The notes under the pieces: generated by a model
Databases searched by the model: none
Told to the model about the DNA's origin: nothing
The model's input: only the letters and a program-made list of their open reading frames with translations
Position numbers and translations under genes: made by a program
Source: Methylotenera_A sp031369365
Lineage (GTDB): Bacteria > Pseudomonadota > Gammaproteobacteria > Burkholderiales > Methylophilaceae
Direction of reading: 5' to 3'
Length of the DNA stretch: 64,000 nt
Assembly (NCBI GenBank): GCA_031369365.1
Contig: JANMOP010000080.1
Span: forward strand, 1 to 64,000
Shown here: piece by piece, positions 34,942 through 44,064 of the stretch
Layout: each line of letters starts with the position of its first letter
How positions within the stretch are numbered: the first letter of the stretch is position 1

Positions 34942-35517
34942 TTACCCTAAAAATTTATTCAAAAGCAGTGCAGTTTCATGCACTGGCAAACCCATCACGC
35001 CTGTATAACTGCCATCAATTTTTGCTATCCAATTGCCTGCAAATCCTTGAATAGCATAGCTGCCCGCTTTATCGCGCGGCTCGCCTGTGACAATATAAGC
35101 CTGTATCATAGCATCGGTCAGCGGCATCATTTGTACCAAAGTGGTATTTAATGCTTTTTCCATTTTGCCGTTATACGTCACTGCAATTGCGGTGTGCACT
35201 TCATGCCTGTTAGCGGATAATTTTCTAAGCATATCAAACGCTTCTGCATCGTTTTCAGGCTTACCGAATATTTCCATACCTAGCGCAACAGTGGTATCGG
35301 CTGCCAAAATCGGTAAATCTGCGTGTTCACCGTTTAACTTTGCAACAATTGCCAAGGCTTTTTGCTCGGCTAATCGCATTACATAATCAGCGGGCGATTC
35401 ATTCAGCAATACCTGTTCATCAATATCGGCGGGCATTACAAGGCAGTCGATATGCATTTGTTTGAGCAGCGCTACACGCCGTGGGCTTTGTGAAGCCAAA
35501 ATAATAGTTTTAAACAT
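34942..35517 (-). CDS. maf: Maf family nucleotide pyrophosphatase
   Basis: The 191-aa protein is of the YhdE/Maf type, which hydrolyses dTTP/UTP and modified nucleotides to limit misincorporation. The N-terminal ILASQSPRRVALLKQ, the ADTTVAL motif and GSYAIQGFAG are signatures. It lies upstream of rng with a 4-bp gap, the maf-rng order common in proteobacteria. Confidence 0.94.
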   Translation of the reverse strand: MFKTIILASQSPRRVALLKQMHIDCLVMPADIDEQVLLNESPADYVMRLAEQKALAIVAKLNGEHADLPILAADTTVALGMEIFGKPENDAEAFDMLRKLSANRHEVHTAIAVTYNGKMEKALNTTLVQMMPLTDAMIQAYIVTGEPRDKAGSYAIQGFAGNWIAKIDGSYTGVMGLPVHETALLLNKFLG

Positions 35518-35639
35518 GCGCTTACTTTAATTGACTATGCAAAATTATCAAAACAAAAATGCTTTGTTTCCGCAATCAAGCTTTAGCGGTAAAATATCAA
35601 TCTATTATCAAACTGCAATATTTATCAAACTGCAACATT

Positions 35640-36092
35640 GTGAAAAAACAACAATTTAAACCCAATACCACCGTGGCGGCGATTGTCGAGCAAAACGGCA
35701 AGTTTCTTTTAGTAGAAGAAGAAACCGAGCGTGGCAATCGCTTCAACCAACCCGCTGGGCATTTAGAAGACAATGAGACCTTGATTCAAGCAGTGATGCG
35801 CGAAACCATGGAAGAAACCGCTTACGAGTTTACGCCCGAGGCGCTGCTAGGTGTTTATCAATGGAAACACCCACATAATGACACCACTTATTTGCGCTTT
35901 GCCTTTATTGGCAAAGCAGGCGTGCATTACCCCATGCAAGAATTAGACGAAGGTATTATACGAACAGTGTGGATGGACATTGACGAAATACGCGATAAAG
36001 CAGGTTTGATGCGCAGCCCGCAAGTGCTTACGTGCTTTGAGGATTATCTAGCAGGGAAGAGGTTTCCATTGCAAGTATTGACTCACTTATGA
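35640..36092 (+). CDS. nudJ: Nudix phosphatase NudJ-like
   Basis: The 150-aa form starting at GTG 35640 (MKKQQFKPNTTVAAIVE) matches the family N-terminus; an ATG at 35559 would add an unconserved stretch. The Nudix box is GHLEDNETLIQAVMRETMEE, followed by YQWKHP and LRFAFIGKA. NudJ removes phosphate from HMP-PP and nucleotides in E. coli. It precedes mnmA as in E. coli (nudJ-mnmA), although an 81-bp palindromic repeat separates them here. Confidence 0.85.
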   Translation: MKKQQFKPNTTVAAIVEQNGKFLLVEEETERGNRFNQPAGHLEDNETLIQAVMRETMEETAYEFTPEALLGVYQWKHPHNDTTYLRFAFIGKAGVHYPMQELDEGIIRTVWMDIDEIRDKAGLMRSPQVLTCFEDYLAGKRFPLQVLTHL

Positions 36093-36118
36093 GCAATTAA
36101 ATAGTTAAAATTTCTACC

Positions 36119-36199
36119 CGTCATTCTCGCGAAAGTGGGAATCCATTTGAATTTTTAACCATTTTTACAATAGATTCCCGCTTTCGCAGGAATGACGGA
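36119..36199. repeat. Inverted pair of CGTCATTCYCGCGAAAG repeats
   Basis: The left arm (36119-36144) CGTCATTCTCGCGAAAGTGG and the right arm (36172-36198) reading CCCGCTTTCGCAGGAATGACG are near-perfect inverted copies around an AT-rich loop. The same family occurs as a single palindrome at 45881-45908. It lies between nudJ and mnmA. Confidence 0.8.
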
Positions 36200-36244
36200 A
36201 TGAGTAGAAATTTACTAAAATTTAAACTTGATGAGCAAAAATAC

Positions 36245-37339
36245 ATGAGCAAGAAAAAAGTAGTTGTTGGGCTATCTGGTGGCGTAGATTCTAGCGTTAC
36301 AGCGCTACTATTGAAACAGCAAGGCTACGATGTCGTCGGCCTATTCATGAAAAATTGGGAAGACGATGATGACGATGAATACTGCGCCAGCAAGCAAGAT
36401 TTAATTGACGCGGTTTCTATCGCCGATAAAATTGGCATTGACATAGAAGCAGTCAACTTTAGCAAAGAATACAAAGACCGCGTGTTTGCTAACTTTTTAA
36501 GCGAATATGAGGCTGGTCGCACGCCCAACCCTGATATTTTATGCAATGCCGAGATTAAATTTAAAGCTTTTTTAGACCATGCCATGAGCTTGGGCGCAGA
36601 TTTAATCGCCACTGGCCACTACGCGCAAGTGCGCGAAAACCCACTAAAACCTGGACTTTTCCAACTAATGAAAGCCGACGACGGCAGCAAAGACCAAAGC
36701 TATTTTTTATATCGTTTAAACCAAGCCCAATTATCGAGAACATTGTTTCCGCTGGGGCAATTATTAAAGCGCGATGTGCGTGAAATGGCGCGCGCAGCAG
36801 GTTTAATTAATGCAGATAAAAAAGACTCCACAGGCATTTGCTTTATTGGCGAACGGCCTTTTCAAGAATTTTTACAACGCTATTTACCCAAAAAACCTGG
36901 CGACATCGTCACGCCAGAAGGCAAGCGGGTCGGGCAGCACGATGGGCTGATGTATCATACGCTAGGGCAGCGCCAAGGCCTAAAAATCGGCGGCAGCCGC
37001 AATAGCAATGGCGAGCCATGGTTTGTAGCCGCCAAAGATATGCAAAAAAATGAGCTGATTGTGGTGCAAGGTCACGAGCATCCGCTATTACAATCTGATG
37101 GCTTAACCGCCAGCCAACTGACGTGGATTGATAACGAACAGCCGATAACAAACTGGGTGTATGCCGCAAAAACACGCTATCGCCAGCCTGACGCGCCATG
37201 CGAAATTGATGCGCTAGATAAGACAAATGTCACCGTTAAGTTCGGCCAAAAACAATGGGCAGTCACGCCTGGGCAAAGTGCGGTTGTTTATGAAAGCAAC
37301 GTTTGCTTGGGCGGCGGCATTATTACCGCAGCCATTTAA
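36245..37339 (+). CDS. mnmA: tRNA-specific 2-thiouridylase MnmA
   Basis: MnmA (364 aa) thiolates U34 of Lys, Glu and Gln tRNAs. It has the PP-loop GLSGGVDSSVTALLL, the first catalytic Cys in PDILCNAEIKF, the second in KDSTGICFIGERPF, and HTLGQRQGL. The start is ATG 36245 (MSKKKVVVGLSGG); an upstream ATG at 36200 would come from the palindromic repeat. The protein has typical length. Confidence 0.96.
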   Translation: MSKKKVVVGLSGGVDSSVTALLLKQQGYDVVGLFMKNWEDDDDDEYCASKQDLIDAVSIADKIGIDIEAVNFSKEYKDRVFANFLSEYEAGRTPNPDILCNAEIKFKAFLDHAMSLGADLIATGHYAQVRENPLKPGLFQLMKADDGSKDQSYFLYRLNQAQLSRTLFPLGQLLKRDVREMARAAGLINADKKDSTGICFIGERPFQEFLQRYLPKKPGDIVTPEGKRVGQHDGLMYHTLGQRQGLKIGGSRNSNGEPWFVAAKDMQKNELIVVQGHEHPLLQSDGLTASQLTWIDNEQPITNWVYAAKTRYRQPDAPCEIDALDKTNVTVKFGQKQWAVTPGQSAVVYESNVCLGGGIITAAI

Positions 37340-37344
37340 ACCTA

Positions 37345-37378
<34 letters not shown>

Positions 37379-37457
37379 CATGTATTTGTAGCGCAGGCGA
37401 CCTCGCCTCAAGTAGCACCGCTATAATTCATTACTTTCTAGCAAAATCACCCACTAC

Positions 37458-37540
37458 CGTCATTCTGAGCATAGCGAAAGAATCCAGAAGTTTTGGATGA
37501 TAATTAAAGCTGGATTCTTCGCTATGCTCAGAATGACGGG
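37458..37540. repeat. Long palindrome of CCGTCATTCTGAGC repeats
   Basis: The left arm (37458-37486), starting CCGTCATTCTGAGCATAGCG, is mirrored by the right arm (37511-37540), ending GCTATGCTCAGAATGACGG. The loop is ~24 bases. This motif is a widespread environmental bacterial repeat. No gene is associated. Confidence 0.8.
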
Positions 37541-37580
37541 GTTTGAGAGATTTGTTCGCTAAATAATCGGCGACGGCGTT

Positions 37581-37799
37581 CGTATGGTGTTGACCTTAAT
37601 TCCCCTGCTGCCGCGCCTGTGATGATTTAAAAAGTTGGGAGGTTTTGAGCGAGGACTGTCTGAGCGAAGCGAGTTCCGCAGCGCCCAACTTTTTAAAGCA
37701 GCGCAGGGAAGCCGAAGGCCGCGGTGGGGGGTGTCTTTTTGTTTGGGTACTTTATTTTGGACAAGCAAAATAAAGTACCTCGCCTACAGGCGAAAAGTT
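37581..37799 (+). repeat. Structured dispersed repeat, copy 2
   Basis: It aligns with 6797-7036 in the same orientation. The 12-bp hairpin has arms TACTTTATTTTG (37748-37759) and CAAAATAAAGTA (37766-37777), while copy 1 has TACTTTCTTTTG with CAAAAGAAAGTA: a C-G pair has become an A-T pair. The 3' hairpin reads CGCCTACAGGCG. It lacks the extra hairpin of copy 1. Confidence 0.75.
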
Positions 37800-37809
37800 G
37801 CCGTCCTGT

Positions 37810-38640
37810 TTACATGCTTGGATTAGTTTCAACTGCAAAAACTGACAACCCAATTGAATGCTCTTTATTACATTTATTGCATTTCCAATGAGAGCCTACT
37901 CTAAACTCGCTCTGCCATATCGTCGTAATTTCGGTACAATTTTCTGCAAGACATTTTATTTTCTCCAACTGAGGCTTCCAGCTAACTTTTCCCTCACCTG
38001 CATCAGTAAGTAAATAAGTTGCCGTACATTCGGTATCAAGGCATTTTGCGACAACTTCCATTTGACCATATGGCAATCTTTTGCGAATTATCTTATTACA
38101 CCTGAAACAAGCAATTTCTGAAAAACTGCCCAAGGTGATATTAAATACAGGAGATTTAAGAACTGCTTCTAAGTGATTAATGATTTCTGAGCATTTATTC
38201 CTAAGTTTTTTGATGTCCGTTTCAGGATTGTCTTGTATTTGCTTAATTGTAGGTAAATGTAAGAAAAAGCTTAGCGCATCATAGTGCTTTTTTATTAATC
38301 CAAGGTTAAAAACCTTTTCACTTCCTAATGAAGTCATTATTTTTGCAGGCTCGCCGAATTTATCCTCAACTCCAAAGCTGAGTGATGAGTCCTTATCTGC
38401 TTTTGGCTCAATCTCAAGCAGCATTTGCATTACTTTTCGAGATTGCCAAGTGTTGTATTCTTTAGGGTCAATCTCTTTTATATAAGCATTTGCGCGGTCA
38501 TAAGTTAATCCTTCAATAGCCATGCGTAGTTCCAGTGCGGCATATTTTGTATACTCAGGATTTGAGTTCTCAAGATTCTCTTTTGCCCGACTTAGGGCAT
38601 CTCTAGCAATATGTCTAAAACTCATTGGGAAATATTTCAT
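37810..38640 (-). CDS. Uncharacterised protein with C-terminal zinc-ribbon motifs
   Basis: The 276-aa protein has a helical N-terminal half (SFRHIARDALSRAKENL, YAALELRMAIEGLTYDRA) and a C-terminal part with CFRCNKII, CLDTEC, CLAENC and CNKCNK, which look like two zinc ribbons. The start ATG 38640 overlaps the GST stop (ATGA); ATG 38625 (MSFRHIAR) is an alternative. No family or function is recognised. It is AT-rich and flanked downstream by the structured repeat, which suggests an accessory gene. Confidence 0.65.
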   Translation of the reverse strand: MKYFPMSFRHIARDALSRAKENLENSNPEYTKYAALELRMAIEGLTYDRANAYIKEIDPKEYNTWQSRKVMQMLLEIEPKADKDSSLSFGVEDKFGEPAKIMTSLGSEKVFNLGLIKKHYDALSFFLHLPTIKQIQDNPETDIKKLRNKCSEIINHLEAVLKSPVFNITLGSFSEIACFRCNKIIRKRLPYGQMEVVAKCLDTECTATYLLTDAGEGKVSWKPQLEKIKCLAENCTEITTIWQSEFRVGSHWKCNKCNKEHSIGLSVFAVETNPSM

Positions 38641-39248
38641 CCTGCCACTGGCATCGTCAATTTAAAACTAGGCCTTTTCACCAACACACTATAATGCTTA
38701 GCCAAATTCGCATAATTATCCTGCCAATTCAATTGTTTAAAGCGTAAATCCACATAGCCTAACATGCAGCCCAGCGCAATATCGGCTAAGCTAAAGGTCT
38801 CGTTTACGCACCATTTTTTCTTGGTAATGTCTAAATTTAGCACTTCTAAACCCAGCATCACTTTACTAAGTTGCTTATCGATATTGGCTTGGGACTGCTG
38901 TTCTGGCGGTCGGCGGCCTTCTAGCATAGCGGCTATTGCCGCGTCGCATATTCCATCGCTAAGCGCTTCCCATCGGCGTACCAAAATTCGGGCGTTGTGA
39001 TCTTGTGGAATTAAACGTGCGACGGGCGTATGAAAATCTAAATACTCTACAATCACGCGTGAGTCGTATAGATTATCGCCATCGTTTAAAATAAGTGCGG
39101 GGATTTTACCAAGCGGATTGTGCTGTTTTAGTGTTGAGTTGAAGTCGCCCAGCACCACTTCTTGCAGTTCTAACTCAATATGTTTTTCTAGCGCAACAAT
39201 GCGAACTTTGCGGGCATATGGGCTGTTTGGTGTGTATAAAAGTCTCAT
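38637..39248 (-). CDS. Glutathione S-transferase family protein
   Basis: From ATG 39248 the product is 203 aa, a normal GST length. The thioredoxin-like N-terminal domain shows LLYTPNSPYARKVRIVALEK with Ser at the catalytic position, the cis-Pro in GKIPALIL, and DSRVIVEYLD for glutathione binding; the C-terminal domain is helical with FSLADIALGCML. The substrate is unknown. An upstream extension to 39311 would overlap nadC and its promoter and is rejected. It is coupled to the zinc-ribbon gene downstream. Confidence 0.9.
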   Translation of the reverse strand: MRLLYTPNSPYARKVRIVALEKHIELELQEVVLGDFNSTLKQHNPLGKIPALILNDGDNLYDSRVIVEYLDFHTPVARLIPQDHNARILVRRWEALSDGICDAAIAAMLEGRRPPEQQSQANIDKQLSKVMLGLEVLNLDITKKKWCVNETFSLADIALGCMLGYVDLRFKQLNWQDNYANLAKHYSVLVKRPSFKLTMPVAG

Positions 39249-39283
39249 GATAATGGCACGCTTTCTTAATTGCTCAACTGCAT

Positions 39284-39289
39284 TATAAT
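39284..39289 (+). promoter_or_regulatory. Possible -10 box of nadC
   Basis: A perfect TATAAT lies only 6 bases before the nadC ATG at 39296, in the 47-bp gap between divergent GST and nadC. If used, the mRNA would be almost leaderless. No good -35 is seen at the ideal distance. Confidence 0.4.
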
Positions 39290-39295
39290 AGAAAT

Positions 39296-40192
39296 ATGCT
39301 TTCATCCACATTATCGCCTTTATTCACGCAACAGTATCCGCGCGGCTCGCAGGCTTTTAACGATTTGGTGAGCGCCAATGTGGCGCTAGCGCTGGCGGAG
39401 GACATAGGCGCGGGCGATTTAACCGCCGCGCTGGTTCCTGCCGCACATCAAACACAGGCGACGATTATCTCGCGCGAAAACGCGGTGATTTGCGGTATTG
39501 ATTGGGTAAATGCTTGCTTTAAAAGTTTAGATAAAAATGTCGACATTAAGTGGCGCGTAAATGAAGGCGACGAAATCGCCAGCAACCAATTACTATGCGA
39601 GATTTCGGGCAATGCGCGAGCCATACTCTCGGCAGAACGTTGCGCTTTAAATTTTCTGCAAACACTGTCTGCCGTGGCGACGCACACTGCTGAATATGTA
39701 CTGGCAGTTGTTGGTACTAAAGCGCAAATTTTAGATACGCGTAAAACCTTGCCAGGCTTACGCTTAGCACAAAAATACGCAGTGACGGTGGGCGGTGGCG
39801 CAAATCAACGCTTGGCTTTGTATGATGGCATACTTATTAAAGAAAATCACATTGCCGCAGCAGGCAGTATCCATGCGGCTCTCAGCCATGCCCAGAATAT
39901 CAATAAAAGTCTGCTGAATAAAAATATCTCTGTACAAATTGAAGTTGAAAATTTAGACGAGCTGCAACAAGCATTAATTGCGGGTGCATCTAGCATTTTG
40001 TTAGATAATTTTAGTTTAGCCGACATGCAACAAGCTGTTAGCGTGACCAATAAACGCGCCCTACTGGAAGCCTCTGGCAACGTCAACCTGCATACGGTGC
40101 GCGCAATTGCGGAAACTGGGGTGGACAGAATCTCCATCGGTAGCCTTACAAAAAACATCCGCGCGATTGATTTATCGCTTCGAATAAAATAG
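39296..40192 (+). CDS. nadC: Nicotinate-nucleotide pyrophosphorylase (quinolinate phosphoribosyltransferase)
   Basis: NadC (298 aa) converts quinolinate and PRPP to nicotinate mononucleotide in NAD synthesis. ALAEDIGAGDLTA, SAERCALNFLQTLS, DTRKTLPGLR, LYDGILIKENH, and the C-terminal SIGSLTKN are typical. The ATG is almost on top of a TATAAT box; a downstream start is possible but no other fits so well. nadE at 2903 completes the pathway. Confidence 0.95.
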   Translation: MLSSTLSPLFTQQYPRGSQAFNDLVSANVALALAEDIGAGDLTAALVPAAHQTQATIISRENAVICGIDWVNACFKSLDKNVDIKWRVNEGDEIASNQLLCEISGNARAILSAERCALNFLQTLSAVATHTAEYVLAVVGTKAQILDTRKTLPGLRLAQKYAVTVGGGANQRLALYDGILIKENHIAAAGSIHAALSHAQNINKSLLNKNISVQIEVENLDELQQALIAGASSILLDNFSLADMQQAVSVTNKRALLEASGNVNLHTVRAIAETGVDRISIGSLTKNIRAIDLSLRIK

Positions 40193-40220
40193 CATGAAAC
40201 TAATTCAACCAAGGTAGCAC

Positions 40221-42002
40221 ATGACTAAAGCACCAAATACTGTTAAATCAAAAACCAAACTCAGTTTAGGTGATTTGTTGCGTATGCTAGTTAACGATGG
40301 CAGGCTAGATAAAGCGCATGCCGAAAAGTTGTATAACGATCGCAAGCTTGATAGTTCTAATTTGCATCCCATTATTATTATTGGCGAGCAAAAATGGAAA
40401 GATTTACGCCCACCGCATAAAGTATTAAACACAGATAATTTATCTCGCTGGCTTGCAGTGCAGGCTGAGCTTGATTTTTATCATATCGATCCGCTTAAAC
40501 TTGATTTTACTACCGCCGCGCAAATTGTCTCGAAAGCTTATGCCGAGCGGCTTAAAATTATGCCCATTGCCATTAAAGGCGATGAAGCGACAATTGCCAC
40601 TGCCAACCCATACGACACGGATTGGATTCCAGATTTAGAGCGTATTTTAGGTATGCGTATCAAGCTGGTCGTCTCTAACCCACTAGAAATTAATCGCTAT
40701 TTACCCGAAATTTATAGCCTTGCTCATTCTATAAGCTCTGCCAATACCGCCAAAGCAGGGCAAGTTATTGGTGTGCAAAATTTTGAACAATTAATTGAGC
40801 TAGGCAAAGACAAAAACTTAGACGCTAACGAGCAACATGTAGTGAATATTGTAGATTGGCTGTTGAAATATGCGTTTGAACAGCGCGCCAGCGATATTCA
40901 CCTAGAACCGCGTCGCAACATGGGTATGATGCGCTTTCGCATCGACGGCGTGCTGCACCAGGTATATCAATTGCCAAGCAATATCATGAACGCTATCACC
41001 AGCCGTATTAAGCTACTTGGCCGTATGGATATGGTAGAAAAGCGCCGCCCGCAAGATGGTCGCATTAAAACCCTAAGCGCCGATGGTGTTGAGATTGAGC
41101 TGCGTTTATCTACCATGCCAACCGCATTTGGCGAGAAACTGGTAATGCGGATTTTTACGCCCGATGTCATTGTGCAAGATTTTGTGCAGCTTGGCTTCTC
41201 GAGAAAACAGGCTACTTTATGGGCAGAGTGGACTAAAGCACCCAACGGCATTATTTTGGTCACGGGCCCAACGGGTTCAGGCAAAACCACCACTTTATAT
41301 TCCACACTTAAACAACTCGCCACGCCAGAAGTCAACGTGAGCACGGTAGAAGACCCAATTGAGATGGTCGAGCCCGCGTTTAATCAAATGCAAGTGCAAA
41401 CCAATATTGGCCTCACTTTTGTCGATGGCATTCGCACACTGATGCGGCAAGACCCCGATATTATAATGGTGGGCGAGATACGCGATATTGAAACTGCTGA
41501 CATGGCCATACAAGCCGCGCTAACAGGGCATTTGGTACTATCCACCCTGCATACAAATGATGCGCCTTCGGCTATCACTAGGCTGCTCGATTTAGGCGTG
41601 CCAGCCTATTTAATTCACTCTTCCGTACTGGGCATAATGGCGCAACGCCTAGTGCGCACGCTTTGTTTAGCTTGTAAGGCACCTCACGAAATTACCGATG
41701 CAGAATGGGCTTCGATTACCCATCCATTTAAAGCCGCTAAGCCTAACTCTGTAATGAAAGCAGTCGGCTGCCTAGAATGCCGAAATACTGGCTATAGAGG
41801 CCGCAGCGGCATATACGAGATGCTCACCATCACGCCAAAATTACGCAAACTCATCAAACCAGAAACCGATTTCAGCCTGCTTAAAAATATGGCCTACCAA
41901 GAAGGCATGCAGCCCTTGATGCTAAATGGTGCTGAAAAAGTGGCCGCTGGGATTACTACGATTGAAGAACTATTAAAAGTTGCGCCGCCGCTAGATCAGT
42001 AG
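40221..42002 (+). CDS. GspE/PulE/PilB-family assembly ATPase
   Basis: The 593-aa protein has an N-terminal regulatory region (LGDLLRMLVNDGRLDKAHAEKL), then the N2 domain (ASDIHLEPRRNMGMMRFRIDG), Walker A GPTGSGKTT, Asp box VEDPIEMVEPAFNQMQV, Walker B PDIIMVGEIRDIET and a zinc CxxC pair (CLACK, CLECR). It powers polymerisation of a type IV pilus-like or type II secretion pseudopilus. No pilC or secretion genes adjoin it, so the specific system is open; the pilins at 50059 and 50710 are candidates. Confidence 0.9.
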   Translation: MTKAPNTVKSKTKLSLGDLLRMLVNDGRLDKAHAEKLYNDRKLDSSNLHPIIIIGEQKWKDLRPPHKVLNTDNLSRWLAVQAELDFYHIDPLKLDFTTAAQIVSKAYAERLKIMPIAIKGDEATIATANPYDTDWIPDLERILGMRIKLVVSNPLEINRYLPEIYSLAHSISSANTAKAGQVIGVQNFEQLIELGKDKNLDANEQHVVNIVDWLLKYAFEQRASDIHLEPRRNMGMMRFRIDGVLHQVYQLPSNIMNAITSRIKLLGRMDMVEKRRPQDGRIKTLSADGVEIELRLSTMPTAFGEKLVMRIFTPDVIVQDFVQLGFSRKQATLWAEWTKAPNGIILVTGPTGSGKTTTLYSTLKQLATPEVNVSTVEDPIEMVEPAFNQMQVQTNIGLTFVDGIRTLMRQDPDIIMVGEIRDIETADMAIQAALTGHLVLSTLHTNDAPSAITRLLDLGVPAYLIHSSVLGIMAQRLVRTLCLACKAPHEITDAEWASITHPFKAAKPNSVMKAVGCLECRNTGYRGRSGIYEMLTITPKLRKLIKPETDFSLLKNMAYQEGMQPLMLNGAEKVAAGITTIEELLKVAPPLDQ

Positions 42003-42026
42003 AAATATATTTTAGCTTCGATTTAT

Positions 42027-42170
42027 TCCCTCCCCTTTTGAGGGGGAGGGCTAGAGCCTGCCCTCGAATGTTTAAATCGGGCGGTGGGGGTGAAAATGTG
42101 GCAAGCTGCCTAAATAGCATTTCAAAGCGCAAACCCCCATCCTAGCCTTCCCCCTGTTAAGGGGAAGGAG
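42027..42170. repeat. Dispersed C/G-block repeat region before ilvI
   Basis: The stretch holds CCCTCCCCTTTTGAGGGGGAGGG (a 9-bp-arm hairpin, 42028-42050) and, inverted about 90 bp later, CCTAGCCTTCCCCC with CTGTTAAGGGGAAGG. Together they resemble widespread palindromic repeats. The 307-bp gap 42003-42309 contains no gene or clear ilv attenuator. Confidence 0.6.
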
Positions 42171-42309
42171 TAGAAGCAAAATCGCAAATTTTTTGTTAAT
42201 TTTGAATGGTTTACCAGCCCGCCACCTTGACCAAATGCGGCTAAACGGTTAATGTTTAGGGTTGTAAATTAATTCGTTAAAAATAAAATCTAGGCACACA
42301 AAATAAAGT

Positions 42310-44064
42310 ATGGATTCACAAGTAAAAAACGCGCACATTACAGGTGCAGAAATCGTTATTCGCTGCTTAAACGAGGAGAAAGTCAAATTTGTGTTTGGCT
42401 ATCCTGGTGGTGCGGTGCTACACATTTACGATGAAATTTATAAGCAAAATGGTTTTAAACATATTTTGGTGCGTCACGAGCAAGCGGCGGTACATGCTGC
42501 CGATGCTTATTCTCGCGCCACGGGCTCAGTCGGCGTAGCCTTAGTTACCAGCGGCCCAGGTGCCACCAACGCAGTCACTGGCATTGCTACTGCTTATATG
42601 GATTCTATCCCCATTGTGGTAATTAGTGGTCAAGTGCCTGTGCCCGCCATTGGTATGGATGCTTTCCAAGAAGTAGATATGGTCGGCGTAACGCGTCCTT
42701 GCGTAAAACATAACTTTTTGGTGAAAGATGTAAAAGACATTGCGGCCACCATTAAAAAAGCTTTTTATATCGCCGCATCAGGCCGACCAGGCCCTGTTGT
42801 TGTAGATATTCCCAAAGATATTACCGCGCATTTGGCTGAATTTATTTACCCAAAAACGGTAGAATTGCGCTCCTATAGCCCTGTACTTAAAGGCCATAGC
42901 GGGCAAATTAAAAAAGCCATTAAACTATTGCTAGAAGCCAAACGCCCGATGATTTACACGGGCGGCGGCTTGGTGTTGGGCGATGCAGCAAGTGGATTGA
43001 TTAAGCTCGCCAAAACTTTAAATTATCCTGTGACCAGTACGCTAATGGGTCTAGGTGGCTACCCTGCTACAGACCCTCAATTCTTGGGTATGCTGGGTAT
43101 GCACGGCACGTATGAAGCCAATATGGCCATGCAAAATTGCGATGTGTTAATTGCTGTGGGCGCGCGTTTTGATGACCGTGTGATTGGCAACCCAGCTGAT
43201 TTTTTGAGCAAAAAACGCACCATTATTCATATTGATGTTGACCCTTCAAGCATATCAAAACGCGTCAAAATTGATGTGCCGATTGTTGGCCATGTGCAAT
43301 CGGTTTTATCTGAAATGAACGAGATTTTAGCCCTAGAGCCAAAACCGCTCGACAACAAGAAAAACGACATCACCAAGTGGTGGAAACAAATTGACGAATG
43401 GCGCGCTGTTAAATCGATGGTGTATAAAAATTCTGACACGGTTATTAAGCCACAATATGTCATCGAAAAGCTTTGGGAAGTGACTAAGGGCGATGCTTAC
43501 GTGACGAGTGACGTGGGCCAGCACCAGATGTGGGCGGCTCAATATTACAAGTTTGATAAACCGCGGCGCTGGATTAACTCTGGCGGCTTGGGCACCATGG
43601 GCGTGGGTTTGCCTTACGCCATGGGTTGCCAATTTGCCGATAAAAACGCGCAAGTAGCGTGCGTAACGGGTGAAGGCAGTATCCAGATGAATATTCAGGA
43701 GCTTTCGACCTGCGCGCAATACGGCTTGCCGATTAAAGTGATTTTGCTTAACAACCGTTATTTGGGCATGGTACGCCAATGGCAAGAGTTCTTTTATGAG
43801 AATCGCTATTCAGAATCTTACATGGATAGCTTGCCCGATTTTGTAAAGCTGGCTGAGTCTTATGGTCACATCGGCATGAAAATCACCCAACCTAGTGACG
43901 TGGAAGGGGCATTAAAAGAGGCGTTTGCCAAAAAAGATAAATTTGTGTTTATGGATTTCATCACCGATCAAGAAGAAAACGTGTTCCCGATGATTGCCAA
44001 CGGCAAAGGGCTATCAGAAATGATTATGGGCAAAGATAACAAACACAGAGAGGAGCTGGAATAA
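42310..44064 (+). CDS. ilvI: Acetolactate synthase large subunit
   Basis: The 584-aa catalytic subunit condenses pyruvate to acetolactate for valine, leucine and isoleucine. The catalytic Glu is in VRHEQAAVHAAD; SGPGATNAVTGIATAYMDSIP, and the thiamine-diphosphate motif GEGSIQMNIQEL followed by NNRYLGMV, are present. The next gene (ilvH) starts directly after its stop. ilvB is an equivalent name. Confidence 0.97.
   Translation: MDSQVKNAHITGAEIVIRCLNEEKVKFVFGYPGGAVLHIYDEIYKQNGFKHILVRHEQAAVHAADAYSRATGSVGVALVTSGPGATNAVTGIATAYMDSIPIVVISGQVPVPAIGMDAFQEVDMVGVTRPCVKHNFLVKDVKDIAATIKKAFYIAASGRPGPVVVDIPKDITAHLAEFIYPKTVELRSYSPVLKGHSGQIKKAIKLLLEAKRPMIYTGGGLVLGDAASGLIKLAKTLNYPVTSTLMGLGGYPATDPQFLGMLGMHGTYEANMAMQNCDVLIAVGARFDDRVIGNPADFLSKKRTIIHIDVDPSSISKRVKIDVPIVGHVQSVLSEMNEILALEPKPLDNKKNDITKWWKQIDEWRAVKSMVYKNSDTVIKPQYVIEKLWEVTKGDAYVTSDVGQHQMWAAQYYKFDKPRRWINSGGLGTMGVGLPYAMGCQFADKNAQVACVTGEGSIQMNIQELSTCAQYGLPIKVILLNNRYLGMVRQWQEFFYENRYSESYMDSLPDFVKLAESYGHIGMKITQPSDVEGALKEAFAKKDKFVFMDFITDQEENVFPMIANGKGLSEMIMGKDNKHREELE

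Noticed and set aside
38637..39311. Longer GST start at 39311
   Set aside because: It would overlap the nadC coding start and promoter; the family N-terminus begins at 39248 (MRLLYTPNSPYARK).
42003..42309. ilv leader peptide and attenuator
   Set aside because: No short frame rich in Ile/Val/Leu and no competing terminator pair was seen; the gap is filled by G/C-block repeats.
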